From contig DATLOZ010000008.1 of the NCBI GenBank assembly GCA_035535995.1, positions 1-64,000 of the forward strand: a stretch of DNA of 64,000 nucleotides, given 5' to 3'. Made by a program: the position numbers and the translations under genes. Shown here piece after piece: positions 1 to 8,828 of this stretch. Each line of letters opens with the position of its first letter. Within the stretch, counting starts at the first letter, position 1. Source of the stretch: JANYCO01 sp035535995 (GTDB lineage: Bacteria > Bacteroidota > Bacteroidia > Cytophagales > Cytophagaceae). The notes under the pieces were generated by a model. It was not told where the DNA came from and searched no databases. It worked only from the letters and a program-made list of their open reading frames with translations.

Positions 1-175
1 CTTTTAAGTATTAAGACTAATAATAGATGCAAGATACCAGATGCCGGATACCAGATAGTTTAGATAAAAACAACTCTGTTTTAAATAAGCTAAAAGACAA
101 TGTCATTAAATTACTCTCGCATTTATCCGGTATCTGGCATCTCAAATAAGTATTAATATTTAAGAGGGTAATTCC
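1..175. repeat. Family A heptad-arm palindrome, copy A1 (left end cut by window)
   Basis: The left arm is made of consecutive 7-base units of the form RGATRCC (AGATACC, AGATGCC, GGATACC, AGATA). A spacer of about 70 bases follows, then a right arm of the reverse-complement unit GGYATCY. The right outer end is TTAAGAGGGTAATTCC. Spacer and arms match copy A2 almost base for base and copy A3 in reverse. No ORF of note is present, and nothing else is visible in the first 360 bases except the hairpin at 195-227. Confidence 0.9.
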
Positions 176-194
176 ATAAACTTATATTAAAACG

Positions 195-227
195 AAGGCA
201 CAAAGACACCAAGAATCTTTGTGCCTT
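195..227. repeat. Family F hairpin (GGCACAAAGA)
   Basis: A perfect 12-base stem, AAGGCACAAAGA paired with TCTTTGTGCCTT, with a 9-base loop. Only one copy is seen in this window. It could act as a transcriptional barrier upstream of the methyltransferase gene, but no T-tract of terminator quality follows. Confidence 0.65.
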
Positions 228-360
228 TGTATTAATTGTTTATTTATTGATTCTATCTGGCATTATCTCAGCTTCCGCCTAGTATTTGATATTCAGGCAA
301 ATTCTTTGTAAATCGCAGCAGCAAAAATCAATAATTCACCTAATAATAAGACGAGCGACA

Positions 361-1203
361 ATGAGTAAAAAGAACAGAAAAGTAGATTCAAAAGAAGTAG
401 GACTAGAAGTAGGACTGATTTTATTTAAATATTTTCTGAATACAGAATACCTTCATTACGGTTATTTTTCTGACGGGCTTGCCACTGAAGTACAGAACCT
501 CTCCAAAGCTCAGATCAATTATGCTGAATTTTTAAAAGGTAATATTCCTGCTGGTGTAAAAACTATCCTCGACGTAGGATGCGGTTCCGGACGTTTCGCG
601 CTGGAGCTTTCCAACTCAGGTTACAAACTGGATTGTGTGTCACCAGGCACCATCCTGACCGATCATGCACGCAAATTGCTGGGCGATCGTTGCCATATCT
701 TCAACAGCAAATTTGAAGATGTAGTGACCGACAAAAAATACGACATGATCCTTTTCAGCGAAAGCTTCCAATACATCAATATGGATTCAGCATTTACCAA
801 TGCGCTGAAATTCCTGAATCCGGGAGGACATATCATGATCTGCGATTTCTTCAAAACCGATCCGGAAAACAAGAGTATGCTTGGCGGTGGACATCAGTAC
901 CACGAGTACCTGGAAGTGATCAAAAAATATCCTATCACCGAACTGAAGTCACAGGATATCACCAAAGAAACTGCTCCCACAATCGACCTGGTAAATAAAC
1001 TTTCTTCTGAAGTAATTCACCCGATCTATAATCTTCTCTTCATGCTATTGGAAGACCGATACGAATGGATTGCAAAATTCATCCGTTGGAAATACAAGAA
1101 AAAACTGGAAAAGATGGAACGCAAACATTTCCAAGGCCAGCGAAACGGAGAGAACTTTATGAAGTACAAAAAATATATGTTCTATCTCTACAAGAGCAAC
1201 TAA
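361..1203 (+). CDS. Class I SAM-dependent methyltransferase
   Basis: Protein of 280 residues. The SAM-binding motif I is clear (ILDVGCGSGRF, about residue 70), followed by an acidic strand-2 position and a motif IV-like segment (YDMILFSESFQYI). A GGHIMICDFF segment after it resembles the strand-5 region of methyltransferases that act on small molecules or lipids. The frame is open back to 286, but the ATG at 361 (MSKKNRK) gives a normal N-terminus. The Lys-rich tail (residues about 245-265) is basic. The substrate cannot be read from sequence. The next gene, menC, is menaquinone-related, but this protein does not look like MenG/UbiE and a link is only speculative. Confidence 0.8.
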   Translation: MSKKNRKVDSKEVGLEVGLILFKYFLNTEYLHYGYFSDGLATEVQNLSKAQINYAEFLKGNIPAGVKTILDVGCGSGRFALELSNSGYKLDCVSPGTILTDHARKLLGDRCHIFNSKFEDVVTDKKYDMILFSESFQYINMDSAFTNALKFLNPGGHIMICDFFKTDPENKSMLGGGHQYHEYLEVIKKYPITELKSQDITKETAPTIDLVNKLSSEVIHPIYNLLFMLLEDRYEWIAKFIRWKYKKKLEKMERKHFQGQRNGENFMKYKKYMFYLYKSN

Positions 1204-1206
1204 AAT

Positions 1207-1279
1207 TAATTATGAATTATGAGTTATGAATGTTGAGTTAATCAATAATTCATAATTCATAACTCAACATTCATAATTT
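1207..1279. repeat. Family B AT-rich palindrome, copy B1
   Basis: Left arm ATTATGAGTTATGAATGTTG, then a short spacer, then the reverse-complement arm CAACATTCATAATT. It fills almost the entire gap between the methyltransferase stop and the menC start. Confidence 0.85.
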
Positions 1280-1288
1280 TAAATTATC

Positions 1289-2368
1289 ATGCCGCTTACT
1301 GCTTCCTGGAAAAAACATACTCTTATCTTCCGCTTTGAGGCAGGCACTTCCAGAGGAGTGCTCACTACAAAAGATACCTGGTATCTTCAAATCCACGACA
1401 CCGAAAATCCTTCTATAGTTGGGATCGGCGAATGCGGCCCACTGAAAGGACTTAGTCCTGATGATCGCCCGGAGATGGAAGAAAAGCTCCGGGAATTTTG
1501 TGCAAACATTTCTTCCCTTTCTTTAATAAATTTTTCTACCGCTACATTACTTCAACAATTTTCACTGCACGAATATCCTTCCGTTTTATTTGGCCTGGAA
1601 ACAGCGCTGCTGGATTTACAGCAAGGCGGCAAACGTGTGATCATTCCTTCCTCTTTTTCTTCGGGGCACACCAGTATTCCGATCAATGGGCTGGTGTGGA
1701 TGGGAGATGAAAAATTTATGCGCATACAACTGGAGGAAAAAATTGCGCAAGGCTATTCCTGCATCAAGCTCAAAATAGGCGCCATCAATTTTGATTCGGA
1801 AATCGGATTGATCCAATCGATCCGAAAACATTTTTCACCGGAACAAATTACGATACGGGTAGATGCCAATGGTGCTTTCGGTTTTGAAGAAGCAAAAGAA
1901 AAATTAAAAATCCTTTCCGATTATTCCATCCACTCGATCGAACAACCGATCAAAGCCGGACAACCAGAGCAGATGAGAGCTCTGTGCGCACAGACTCCAC
2001 TGCCTATTGCGCTTGACGAAGAATTGATCGGGATCAAATCATTGAAAGAAAAAAAACAACTGCTTGATTTTATTCGCCCACAATTTATTATTTTAAAACC
2101 TACGCTTGTAGGCGGACTCAGCATGAGCCAGGAATGGATCAGGCTGGCCGAAGAGCGAAACATAGGCTGGTGGATCACTTCAGCCTTAGAGTCCAACATC
2201 GGCCTGAATGCAATCGCTCAATTCACCGCTTCTCTGCCGATCACAATGCCACAGGGCTTGGGAACGGGACAACTTTATCACAACAATATTCCTTCACCGC
2301 TTACGATCAAGAATGGACAGCTCTTTTACCAACCTTCGTTGAATTGGGATATGGCAGTATTAAAGTGA
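1289..2368 (+). CDS. menC: o-Succinylbenzoate synthase (enolase superfamily)
   Basis: Protein of 359 residues with the enolase-superfamily barrel. The catalytic Lys pair lies in IKLKIGAINF (about residue 160). The metal ligands lie in RVDANGAF (Asp), IEQPI (Glu) and ALDEEL (Asp), and the second-face Lys in IILKPTLVGGL. The ending TSALESNIGLNAIAQ is, from memory, typical of Bacteroidota MenC rather than of dipeptide epimerases. Predicted to dehydrate SHCHC to o-succinylbenzoate in menaquinone synthesis. No other men genes are nearby. Family A repeats lie about 1.1 kb upstream and directly downstream, so the methyltransferase and menC sit between two direct repeats. Confidence 0.85.
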   Translation: MPLTASWKKHTLIFRFEAGTSRGVLTTKDTWYLQIHDTENPSIVGIGECGPLKGLSPDDRPEMEEKLREFCANISSLSLINFSTATLLQQFSLHEYPSVLFGLETALLDLQQGGKRVIIPSSFSSGHTSIPINGLVWMGDEKFMRIQLEEKIAQGYSCIKLKIGAINFDSEIGLIQSIRKHFSPEQITIRVDANGAFGFEEAKEKLKILSDYSIHSIEQPIKAGQPEQMRALCAQTPLPIALDEELIGIKSLKEKKQLLDFIRPQFIILKPTLVGGLSMSQEWIRLAEERNIGWWITSALESNIGLNAIAQFTASLPITMPQGLGTGQLYHNNIPSPLTIKNGQLFYQPSLNWDMAVLK

Positions 2369-2371
2369 TTT

Positions 2372-2562
2372 AGAATTCCCCTTTTAAGTACTAAGATTAA
2401 TAATGGATGCAAGATACCAGATGCCGGATACCAGATAGTTTAGATAAACAACTCTGTTTTACAAATAAACTAAAAGTCAATGTCATTAAATTACTCTCGC
2501 ATTTATCTGGCATCCGGTATCTGGCATCTCAAATAAGTATTAATATTTAAGAGGGTAATTCC
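2372..2562. repeat. Family A heptad-arm palindrome, copy A2 (full length)
   Basis: Complete copy of about 190 bases. The outer ends form an imperfect inverted repeat (GAATTCCCCTTTTAAGTA on the left against the reverse complement of TTAAGAGGGTAATTCC on the right). Inside lie the RGATRCC units, a spacer of about 75 bases shared with A1 and A3, and the GGYATCY units. It starts three bases after the menC stop codon. The layout resembles a small non-autonomous mobile element with terminal inverted repeats. Confidence 0.9.
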
Positions 2563-2580
2563 AAAGTGATTTAATTCAAA

Positions 2581-2622
2581 AATTATCTGGCATCCAGAAT
2601 GCGGTATCTGGCATCTATTTAA
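2581..2622. repeat. Family A half element
   Basis: A single arm made of GGYATCY units (CTGGCATCC, CGGTATCTGGCATCT) directly after copy A2, without a partner arm. It occupies the rest of the gap before the transporter gene. Confidence 0.7.
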
Positions 2623-2665
2623 ATATTTCCCTAACTTTATAACTTAACAACACGCCATAGAGCTG

Positions 2666-3388
2666 ATGGAAGAAAACATTCATTCAAAAGGTAGTTTCCT
2701 GTTTTTTGATAAAGATTATGTAGCCGAATTTGTATACGGAGGTATTGACGGCGCCATTACTACTTTTGCTGTTGTGGCAGGCGCTTCCGGGGCCAATCTC
2801 AATCTATCTGTGATCATCATCCTGGGCGTGGCCAATTTACTGGCAGATGGTTTTTCTATGTCGGTAGGAAATTATTTTTCAACCAAAGCTGAGCGCGATA
2901 ATTACGAAAAACATAAATCAATCGAATACTGGGAGATCGAACACATGCGCGAGCGTGAGATTGAAGAGATCCGAGAGATCTATGCCAGAAAAGGATTCAA
3001 AGGCGAACTTCTGGAACAGGTAGTAAACACTATCACGGCCAATAATGATGTGTGGGTAGACACGATGATGAAAGAAGAACTCGAAATGGTAAAAGACGGT
3101 AAAACACCAGTAAAAACAGCCACCGTTACCTTCATCGCCTTTGCACTCATCGGATTGATCCCTCTCCTCTCCTATCTTTCTGCATGGATATTTAAAATGG
3201 AATCAACCCATCTGTTTTTATATTCCTGCCTGCTCACAGGCGTAGGACTTGCCATCGTTGGATATTTTAAAAGTTTAGTGACGGAGAAAAATAAATTTAT
3301 GAGCATTGCCGAAACCCTTGTACTGGGAGGCATTGCAGCAGGGCTTTCTTATCTTGTGGGAGCTGTGTTGGAGAGAATGTTTGTATAG
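2666..3388 (+). CDS. VIT1/CCC1-family transporter
   Basis: Protein of 240 residues with the VIT1/CCC1 family pattern. The N-terminal pair of membrane segments contains YGGIDGAITTFAVVAGASGA (about residues 24-43) and LADGFSMSVGNYFSTKAE. A charged cytoplasmic stretch follows (residues about 75-150, rich in Glu and Arg), which in plant VIT1 is the metal-binding domain. Three further membrane segments end the protein. The family exports iron or manganese out of the cytosol, often in exchange for protons. The ATG at 2666 directly precedes conserved sequence. The gene stands alone between family A elements A2 and A3, which are in opposite orientation. Confidence 0.9.
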   Translation: MEENIHSKGSFLFFDKDYVAEFVYGGIDGAITTFAVVAGASGANLNLSVIIILGVANLLADGFSMSVGNYFSTKAERDNYEKHKSIEYWEIEHMREREIEEIREIYARKGFKGELLEQVVNTITANNDVWVDTMMKEELEMVKDGKTPVKTATVTFIAFALIGLIPLLSYLSAWIFKMESTHLFLYSCLLTGVGLAIVGYFKSLVTEKNKFMSIAETLVLGGIAAGLSYLVGAVLERMFV

Positions 3389-3449
3389 TTTTAATCTTGT
3401 CTTAATATAAGCCACAAGTTTACTACAGATTTCTGCCTCATATTTAGTT

Positions 3450-3647
3450 CAATTACCCTCTTAACTATTAATACTTATTTGAGATACCGGATGCCGGATG
3501 CCAGATACCGGATAAATGCTACAGTAATTTAATGACATTGTTTTTTAATTTATTTGTAAAACAGCGTTGTTTTTATCTAAACTATCTGGTATCCGGCATC
3601 TGGTATCTCGCATCCGTTTAATCTTAATACTTAGAAGGGGAATTCTA
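3450..3647. repeat. Family A heptad-arm palindrome, copy A3 (inverted, full length)
   Basis: Complete copy in the opposite orientation to A1 and A2. Outer ends are ATTACCCTCTTAACTATTAA and TTAATACTTAGAAGGGGAAT. The left arm has four full RGATRCC units and the right arm GGYATCY units, with the same spacer. The frame open upstream of the lipoprotein at 3681 runs through this repeat and is not coding. Confidence 0.9.
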
Positions 3648-3680
3648 ATTTATTTTATTCACTCTCTAAACTATACTTTT

Positions 3681-4019
3681 ATGGTAAAGCCCACTATGCT
3701 CAAAGCAATAGTAATGCTCTCAGTTGCCTTGCTATTAAGCTCATGTCTGAAACTTAAACCTTCAGTAAGAATCATTAACAATTATCCCGATGACATAACT
3801 AATCTTAAAGTCGGTCCTGCCGACTTTGGTACTGTCACGGCCGGTAGTACTACTGGTTACATCGAAGTTTCAGAAGGATCAAATACACTTTCCGGTACAG
3901 ATGCAGAACATCCGACAATCCAATTGACGGGTAGCCTCTCTGTTGATGGGAAAGGGAAACATAAATGGACGATCACCATTTCTTCGAGCGGAAGTTTGTC
4001 GATCGTAAAAGATCTGTAA
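3681..4019 (+). CDS. Small predicted lipoprotein, unknown function
   Basis: Protein of 112 residues. A signal sequence with lipobox (LLLSSC, Cys about residue 22) follows the ATG at 3681 (MVKPTML). Starting at the second Met (3696) would also fit. The mature part (about 90 residues) looks like a beta-rich domain: NNYPDDITNLKVGPADFGTV, a turn, then KHKWTITISSSGSLS. I do not recognise the family. The upstream in-frame extension lies in repeat A3 and was rejected. A strong terminator follows directly, so it is probably a single-gene transcript. Confidence 0.7.
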   Translation: MVKPTMLKAIVMLSVALLLSSCLKLKPSVRIINNYPDDITNLKVGPADFGTVTAGSTTGYIEVSEGSNTLSGTDAEHPTIQLTGSLSVDGKGKHKWTITISSSGSLSIVKDL

Positions 4020-4027
4020 AATGCTAC

Positions 4028-4066
4028 CAACGGCCAGGAAGAAAATTCTCCTGACCGTTGATTTTT
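4028..4066 (+). terminator. Rho-independent terminator after the lipoprotein gene
   Basis: Hairpin CAACGGCCAGGA / TCCTGACCGTTG with one mismatch, followed by ATTTTTA. It starts 9 bases after the stop codon. Confidence 0.8.
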
Positions 4067-4165
4067 ATAATTTCGCTTAATTATTTTTTCATTCCCCGAT
4101 TAAAACTTTAATTTTACTGCGTATAAATCATTCCCAATTACAAGTAAGATTCATCGCTTTGGTTC

Positions 4166-5389
4166 ATGAACCCAGAACAAATTTCGATCAAGGATTTTTT
4201 TTACGAGCTTCCTGCTGCCCGCATTGCGCAGTACCCGTTGAAGGAAAGAGATCAATCCAAACTGCTTGTTTACCATGAAGGGAAAATCACAGAATCCATC
4301 TACGCACAACTGCCGCAACATATTCCTCCTGCTTCGGTATTGATATTCAACAATACAAAAGTGGTGCAGGCCAGAATGTTTTTTAAGAATAACAAAGAAG
4401 AAAATATAGAGCTCTTTTGCCTGGAACCTGCTACAGGAAAGGACATGGCAATTTCCATGAGCACTTGCGGCAAAGTACAATGGAAATGTTTGGTGGGAAG
4501 AGCCTATAAATGGAAAGAAAAAATCATTCATTTTTCCTCACCTGAAATTTCAATACAAGCGGAGATCGTAGGACGCACATCGAGTTCGTTCATCATCGAA
4601 TTTCGCTGGGAACCTCTGCAGCTAAGCTTCGCAGAAGTACTACAACGCTCGGGAGTCATTCCTATTCCTCCTTATCTGAAAAGAACTACCGAAACTTCCG
4701 ACCTTGAACGCTACCAAACTATATACGCCCTGCACGAAGGATCTGTAGCAGCGCCTACCGCTGGCTTGCATTTTACTGAAAGTTTATTGACACAATTGGT
4801 TTCGCAAAATATTCATCCGCTTTACCTTACGCTGCATGTAGGCGCTGCTACATTTAAACCCGTGAAAGCCGAAACTATGGGCGAACATGAAATGCATTCG
4901 GAATGGATCGACGTGCCAGTTTCCAGTATAGAAAAAATCCTTTCTGCGTTGAACAACACCCCGCTAATCACGGTAGGCACTACTTCACTGCGTACTACGG
5001 AATCTTTATACTGGCTCGGTGTAAAAGAAATTTTAGGATTGAATGAAGCATCTGATATTCCTGTATTGGAACAATGGGATGCCTATCAATTGAAAAGTAA
5101 AAACATCAGTCCACGCCAGGCCTTGGAAGCTCTGTGCGAGCGAATCCGCCGTACGAAATCCGATCGCCTGATCGCCAAAACAAGTTTGCTGATCGTGCCA
5201 GGATATTCGTTAAAACTAGCCGACGCACTGATCACTAATTTTCATCAGCCGGAAAGTACCCTGATGCTGCTAGTGGCTTCTATCCTGGGAGAAGACTGGA
5301 AAAAAGTATATCAGTACGCATTGGATAATGATTTCCGGTTTCTTAGTTATGGGGATGGATCGTTGTTGTGGAGACAGAAAAAATTATGA
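4166..5389 (+). CDS. queA: S-adenosylmethionine:tRNA ribosyltransferase-isomerase
   Basis: Protein of 407 residues, longer than the usual 340-365. It catalyses transfer and isomerisation of the SAM ribosyl group to preQ1 in tRNA, giving epoxyqueuosine. Family motifs are present: the N-terminal YELPAARIAQYPLKERDQSK, ILIFNNTKVVQAR-like segment (about residue 63), GSVAAPTAGLHFT (about residue 193), LHVGAATFKPV, and NFHQPESTLMLLV near the end. An extra stretch of about 40 residues (around 80-120, LEPATGKDMAIS...) lengthens the first domain. The last codons AAA TTA TGA already belong to repeat B2, so the repeat provides the stop codon. Confidence 0.95.
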   Translation: MNPEQISIKDFFYELPAARIAQYPLKERDQSKLLVYHEGKITESIYAQLPQHIPPASVLIFNNTKVVQARMFFKNNKEENIELFCLEPATGKDMAISMSTCGKVQWKCLVGRAYKWKEKIIHFSSPEISIQAEIVGRTSSSFIIEFRWEPLQLSFAEVLQRSGVIPIPPYLKRTTETSDLERYQTIYALHEGSVAAPTAGLHFTESLLTQLVSQNIHPLYLTLHVGAATFKPVKAETMGEHEMHSEWIDVPVSSIEKILSALNNTPLITVGTTSLRTTESLYWLGVKEILGLNEASDIPVLEQWDAYQLKSKNISPRQALEALCERIRRTKSDRLIAKTSLLIVPGYSLKLADALITNFHQPESTLMLLVASILGEDWKKVYQYALDNDFRFLSYGDGSLLWRQKKL

Positions 5390-5455
5390 ATGTTGAATTA
5401 TGAGTTATGAATGAAAATAATTTAATTCATAACTCATAATTCAACATTCATAACT
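5384..5455. repeat. Family B palindrome, copy B2 (perfect 29-base stem)
   Basis: Arms TTATGAATGTTGAATTATGA... and its exact reverse complement, about 29 bases each, around a 12-base loop. The left arm contains the queA stop codon. The right arm ends four bases before the stop codon of the convergent polyprenyl synthase gene. Placed between two convergent genes, it could end transcription from both sides. Confidence 0.95.
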
Positions 5456-5459
5456 AACC

Positions 5460-6437
5460 TCACTTGGCTCGCTCAATAGTATACTGAACAAGCTTTGCCA
5501 GAGATTGGCGGTAGATGGAATCGGGGAAAGTATAAAGAAGATCGAACGCTTCTTTTTGGAAACGGTTCATCGCTTCGGTAGCATATTCAATGCCTCCAGA
5601 GTCTTTTACGAATTGGATCACTTCCGCTACTTTTTTAGGTTTGTGATTTTCGTTTTTAATAATATTTACAATTCTTCTTCTTTCCAGCCAACTTGCTTTA
5701 TTGAGCGAGTGGATAACGGGGAGTGTCATCTTGCGCTCTTTGATGTCAATGCCTACTGGTTTGCCAATCACATCGGCACTGGTATAGTCGAAAAGATCGT
5801 CTTTGATCTGGAAAGCCATTCCTACTTTTTCTCCAAATAAACGGGCATTGGCAATATGTTCGGGAGAAGCATTGACAGATGAGGCGCCTACACCACAGCA
5901 GGAAGAGATCAGAGAGGCCGTTTTCTGGCGAATGATATCGTAATAAATTTCTTCGGTAATATTGAGGTTTCTCGCCTTTTCTATTTGCAATAATTCTCCT
6001 TCGCTCATTTCTTTTACAGCATCGGATACGATCTTCAGCAAATGAAAATCATTATTGTCAACCGAAAGCAGCAAACCGCGCGATAGTAGATAATCGCCCA
6101 CCAGCACTGCAATTTTATTTTTCCATAAAGCATTGATGGAGAAGAAACCTCTGCGATAGTTGGCGTCGTCTACGATATCATCGTGTACTAGTGTCGCGGT
6201 GTGCAACAGTTCGATGAGTGCGGCGCCGCGATAGGTAGAATCGTTCACCTCACCGCAAAGACGGGCGGTAAGAAATACAAACATTGGGCGTAGTTGCTTG
6301 CCTTTACGTTTCACGATATAGCTCATGATCGTATCCAGCAGCATAACCTTTGTTTTCATAGAATCTCTGAATTTGCTTTCAAAGTGTTCTATATCTTTGA
6401 CAATGGGAGCTTGTATTTCTTTTAAATCCAATGACAT
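5460..6437 (-). CDS. Polyprenyl diphosphate synthase (long-chain trans type)
   Basis: Protein of 325 residues. It extends farnesyl or geranylgeranyl diphosphate with isopentenyl diphosphate to make the side chain of menaquinone. The first Asp-rich motif is in LVHDDIVDDANYRRG (about residue 80) and the second in FQIKDDLFDYTSADVIGK (about residue 205). The frame is open to 6476, but the ATG at 6437 (MSLDLKEIQAPI) is the better start. Together with menC at 1.3 kb it suggests menaquinone use. Family A repeat A4 begins about 45 bases upstream. Confidence 0.9.
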   Translation of the reverse strand: MSLDLKEIQAPIVKDIEHFESKFRDSMKTKVMLLDTIMSYIVKRKGKQLRPMFVFLTARLCGEVNDSTYRGAALIELLHTATLVHDDIVDDANYRRGFFSINALWKNKIAVLVGDYLLSRGLLLSVDNNDFHLLKIVSDAVKEMSEGELLQIEKARNLNITEEIYYDIIRQKTASLISSCCGVGASSVNASPEHIANARLFGEKVGMAFQIKDDLFDYTSADVIGKPVGIDIKERKMTLPVIHSLNKASWLERRRIVNIIKNENHKPKKVAEVIQFVKDSGGIEYATEAMNRFQKEAFDLLYTFPDSIYRQSLAKLVQYTIERAK

Positions 6438-6483
6438 CAGAATACAAGTATAGTTTATTTTTTTGGTTTTAACCAATCGAAAA

Positions 6484-6632
6484 TTCGGCTTATATTTGAG
6501 ATATCAGATGCCGGATACCAGATACCGGATAAAAAAATTACCAGGTAGATTAAAATTAAATCTTTAGTATTATTCAACTTATTCCTGGCATCTGGTATCC
6601 GGCATTTGGTATCTATTTAAAAGGTAATTTCC
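6484..6632. repeat. Family A heptad-arm palindrome, copy A4
   Basis: Left arm AGATATC, AGATGCC, GGATACC, AGATACC, GGATA. A spacer of about 60 bases unrelated to that of A1-A3 follows, then a right arm of GGYATCY units and the outer end TTTAAAAGGTAATTTCC. It fills the gap between divergent genes. Confidence 0.85.
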
Positions 6633-6636
6633 ACTT

Positions 6637-7404
6637 ATGTTTTTCGTATTATCCAAGATCTTATTTTACCTCGCCATGCCGGCTACATGGATCGCCGTAT
6701 GCCTGCTGTGTGCTGTGTTTTTAAAAAATCCTGAGCGAAAAAAGAAAGCGCTCTATGCCAGTGTGATCATGTTCTTCTTCTTTGGCAACCTAGCCATTAT
6801 TGGAAATATACTTTATCTCTGGGAACCAAAACCTGTAAAAATAAGTGAACTGGCTGACTATGAATTGGGGATTGTGCTGACAGGAGTAGTCAATCTTGAA
6901 ATGGAACCGCACGACCGTGTTTACTTTAACAAAGGTGCCGACCGTGTGCTGCATACCGTTCAGTTGTACAAACTTGGAAAATTGAAAAAGGTCCTCATTA
7001 CCGGTGGCACGGGTAAAGTGATTGGAGAAAAAATTTCCGAAGCGCCCGAGTTGAAAAAAGTAATGCTCCTTTGCGGTGTGCCCGACAGCGCAATCATCCT
7101 GGAATGCGATTCGCGCAATACTCATGAAAATGCAATCTTCTCCAAACGAGTGATCGATAGTCTTGGGATAAAAGGAAAAAAACTTCTGATCACTTCTGCC
7201 TTTCATATGCCCCGATCTAAAGGCTGCTTTGATAAAGCGGGAGTTGAGACCGATATTTTTCCCACAGATTTCAACGGTTATGCAGGCTTCGAATGGACAC
7301 CTGATCTATGGCTCATCCCTTCTGAAAAAGCTTTTACAGGCTGGTACATCGTGATCCGCGAATGGATCGGCTGTGCGATGTATAAACTGGCGGGATATAT
7401 TTAG
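6637..7404 (+). CDS. YdcF/ElyC-type membrane protein (DUF218)
   Basis: Protein of 255 residues with two N-terminal membrane segments (about residues 5-25 and 33-55). A DUF218 domain follows: GIVLTG (strand 1), DRVLHTVQLYKLGKLKKVLITGGTG (about residues 106-130), ECDSRNTHENAIFSK, and LLITSAFHMPRSKGCF. ElyC of E. coli, in this family, affects envelope and lipid-carrier metabolism at low temperature; whether this protein does the same is not visible. A small hairpin, ACGGC...GCCGT at 7436-7452, lies between its stop and the convergent aldehyde dehydrogenase gene. Confidence 0.85.
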   Translation: MFFVLSKILFYLAMPATWIAVCLLCAVFLKNPERKKKALYASVIMFFFFGNLAIIGNILYLWEPKPVKISELADYELGIVLTGVVNLEMEPHDRVYFNKGADRVLHTVQLYKLGKLKKVLITGGTGKVIGEKISEAPELKKVMLLCGVPDSAIILECDSRNTHENAIFSKRVIDSLGIKGKKLLITSAFHMPRSKGCFDKAGVETDIFPTDFNGYAGFEWTPDLWLIPSEKAFTGWYIVIREWIGCAMYKLAGYI

Positions 7405-7457
7405 TAATATTTCGACACTGCTGACAAAGTTCAGGACGGCAAAAGCAGCCGTATTGT

Positions 7458-8816
7458 TTAACGGCTAAAAACAGTTTTTACATTCACAAACTCTTTAATC
7501 CCTGCTTCTGAAAGCTCGCGACCGTAGCCGGAAGATTTTACTCCACCAAAAGGCAAACGCATATCAGAACGCACGAAATCGTTGATGAACACCATTCCAC
7601 TTTCAATCTTCGTTGCCAATCGTTGTGCTTTCTCTTTGTTTTTTGTCCAGAGTGATGCTCCCAATCCATAGTTGCTATCGTTTGCAATGCGGATCGCGTC
7701 TTCTTCTGTTTCTGCAATGATCACGCTAAAGACGGGGCCAAACAATTCTTCTTCATAGGCTGGCATTCCCGGCTTCACCCCGGTGAGCACGATGGGCATA
7801 AAGAAATTATCGCTTGTGCCTTCTGTATTTCCGTAAATTATTTTTGCGCCAAGCGCTACTGATTTTTTTACTTGTTCCAATAAATTCTCCTTCAGATCTT
7901 TTCTCGCCATAGGGCCAAGATCTGTCGTGGCTTCCAGGGGATCACCGGCTTTTAATTTTGGTAAACGTTCGGTCAGCCTGGAAAGAAACTGATCGGCGAT
8001 TGATTTTACAAGGATAAATCTTTTGGCGGCAATGCAGCTTTGCCCGTTATTTTGCAATCTTGCTTTCACCGCCAGTTCAATCGTATGATCCAGATCAGCA
8101 TCTTCGAGTACTATGAAAGGATCGCTTCCACCTAGTTCGAGTACCGTTTTCTTCAGGTGTTTGCCTGCTTCTGAAGCTACGCTTACCCCTGCACGCTCGC
8201 TTCCGGTAAGGCTTACAGCTTTGATTGCTTTCTGAGCGATCAAATAACCGGTGGTTTCATTTTGAATTTTGACTGCCTGAAAACTTCCTTCGGGAAAACC
8301 TGCTTTTTTGAAAACATCTTCAATAGCAAGCGCGCAGCCCATTGTATTGGGCGCTAATTTCAGGATAACTGTATTCCCAGCCATCATCGCTGGACCTGCG
8401 CAGCGGAATACCTGCCAGAAAGGAAAATTCCATGGCATCAATGCCAGTATGGTTCCAAGTGGTTCGTAGACTACATAAGAATCTTGCGCATCGGTACGGA
8501 TGGAAGTAGCACGTAGAAAAAAGCTTGTTTCATCTGCGTAGTACCTCATTGCCGAAGCACATTTTTCTACTTCTGCAATGGCCTCTTTCAATGGCTTACC
8601 CATCTCCGCAGTGATAAGTTTTCCGTAATTTTCTTTATCAGACAAAAGGAGATCGGCAAGTTTATTGAAATAAGCAGCGCGATCAGGAATTGTTTTTTCT
8701 CTCCATGCCAAAAATGCTTTCTCTGCTTTCTGTACGATCGCGTCGAGTTCTTGTGTGGTGTGCTCAGGATATTCGGCGATCTTTTGTTGGGTGTATGGAT
8801 TGATGGATTGTAGCAT
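7458..8816 (-). CDS. NAD(P)-dependent aldehyde dehydrogenase, succinate-semialdehyde type
   Basis: Protein of 452 residues, normal for short succinate-semialdehyde dehydrogenases. It shows the cofactor-site segment MPWNFPFWQVFRC, the catalytic Glu in ELGGSDPF, and the nucleophile Cys261 in NNGQSCIAAKRF. Near the end it has PFGGVKSSGYGRELSE. The frame is open to 8882, but the part above 8816 overlaps family A repeat A5; the ATG at 8816 (MLQSINPYTQQKI) is the natural start. Predicted to oxidise an aldehyde such as succinate semialdehyde to the acid. No GABA pathway genes are adjacent, so the substrate is uncertain. Confidence 0.88.
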   Translation of the reverse strand: MLQSINPYTQQKIAEYPEHTTQELDAIVQKAEKAFLAWREKTIPDRAAYFNKLADLLLSDKENYGKLITAEMGKPLKEAIAEVEKCASAMRYYADETSFFLRATSIRTDAQDSYVVYEPLGTILALMPWNFPFWQVFRCAGPAMMAGNTVILKLAPNTMGCALAIEDVFKKAGFPEGSFQAVKIQNETTGYLIAQKAIKAVSLTGSERAGVSVASEAGKHLKKTVLELGGSDPFIVLEDADLDHTIELAVKARLQNNGQSCIAAKRFILVKSIADQFLSRLTERLPKLKAGDPLEATTDLGPMARKDLKENLLEQVKKSVALGAKIIYGNTEGTSDNFFMPIVLTGVKPGMPAYEEELFGPVFSVIIAETEEDAIRIANDSNYGLGASLWTKNKEKAQRLATKIESGMVFINDFVRSDMRLPFGGVKSSGYGRELSEAGIKEFVNVKTVFSR

Positions 8817-8828
8817 GATGTTGATGTT

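Noticed and set aside
2372..3647. CRISPR-like array, considered because of repeated short units in family A
   Set aside because: Units are 7 bases, contiguous without unique spacers, and the arms are inverted; no cas genes are present.
3567..3680. N-terminal extension of the lipoprotein ORF
   Set aside because: The extension is translated family A repeat; the signal peptide starts at 3681.
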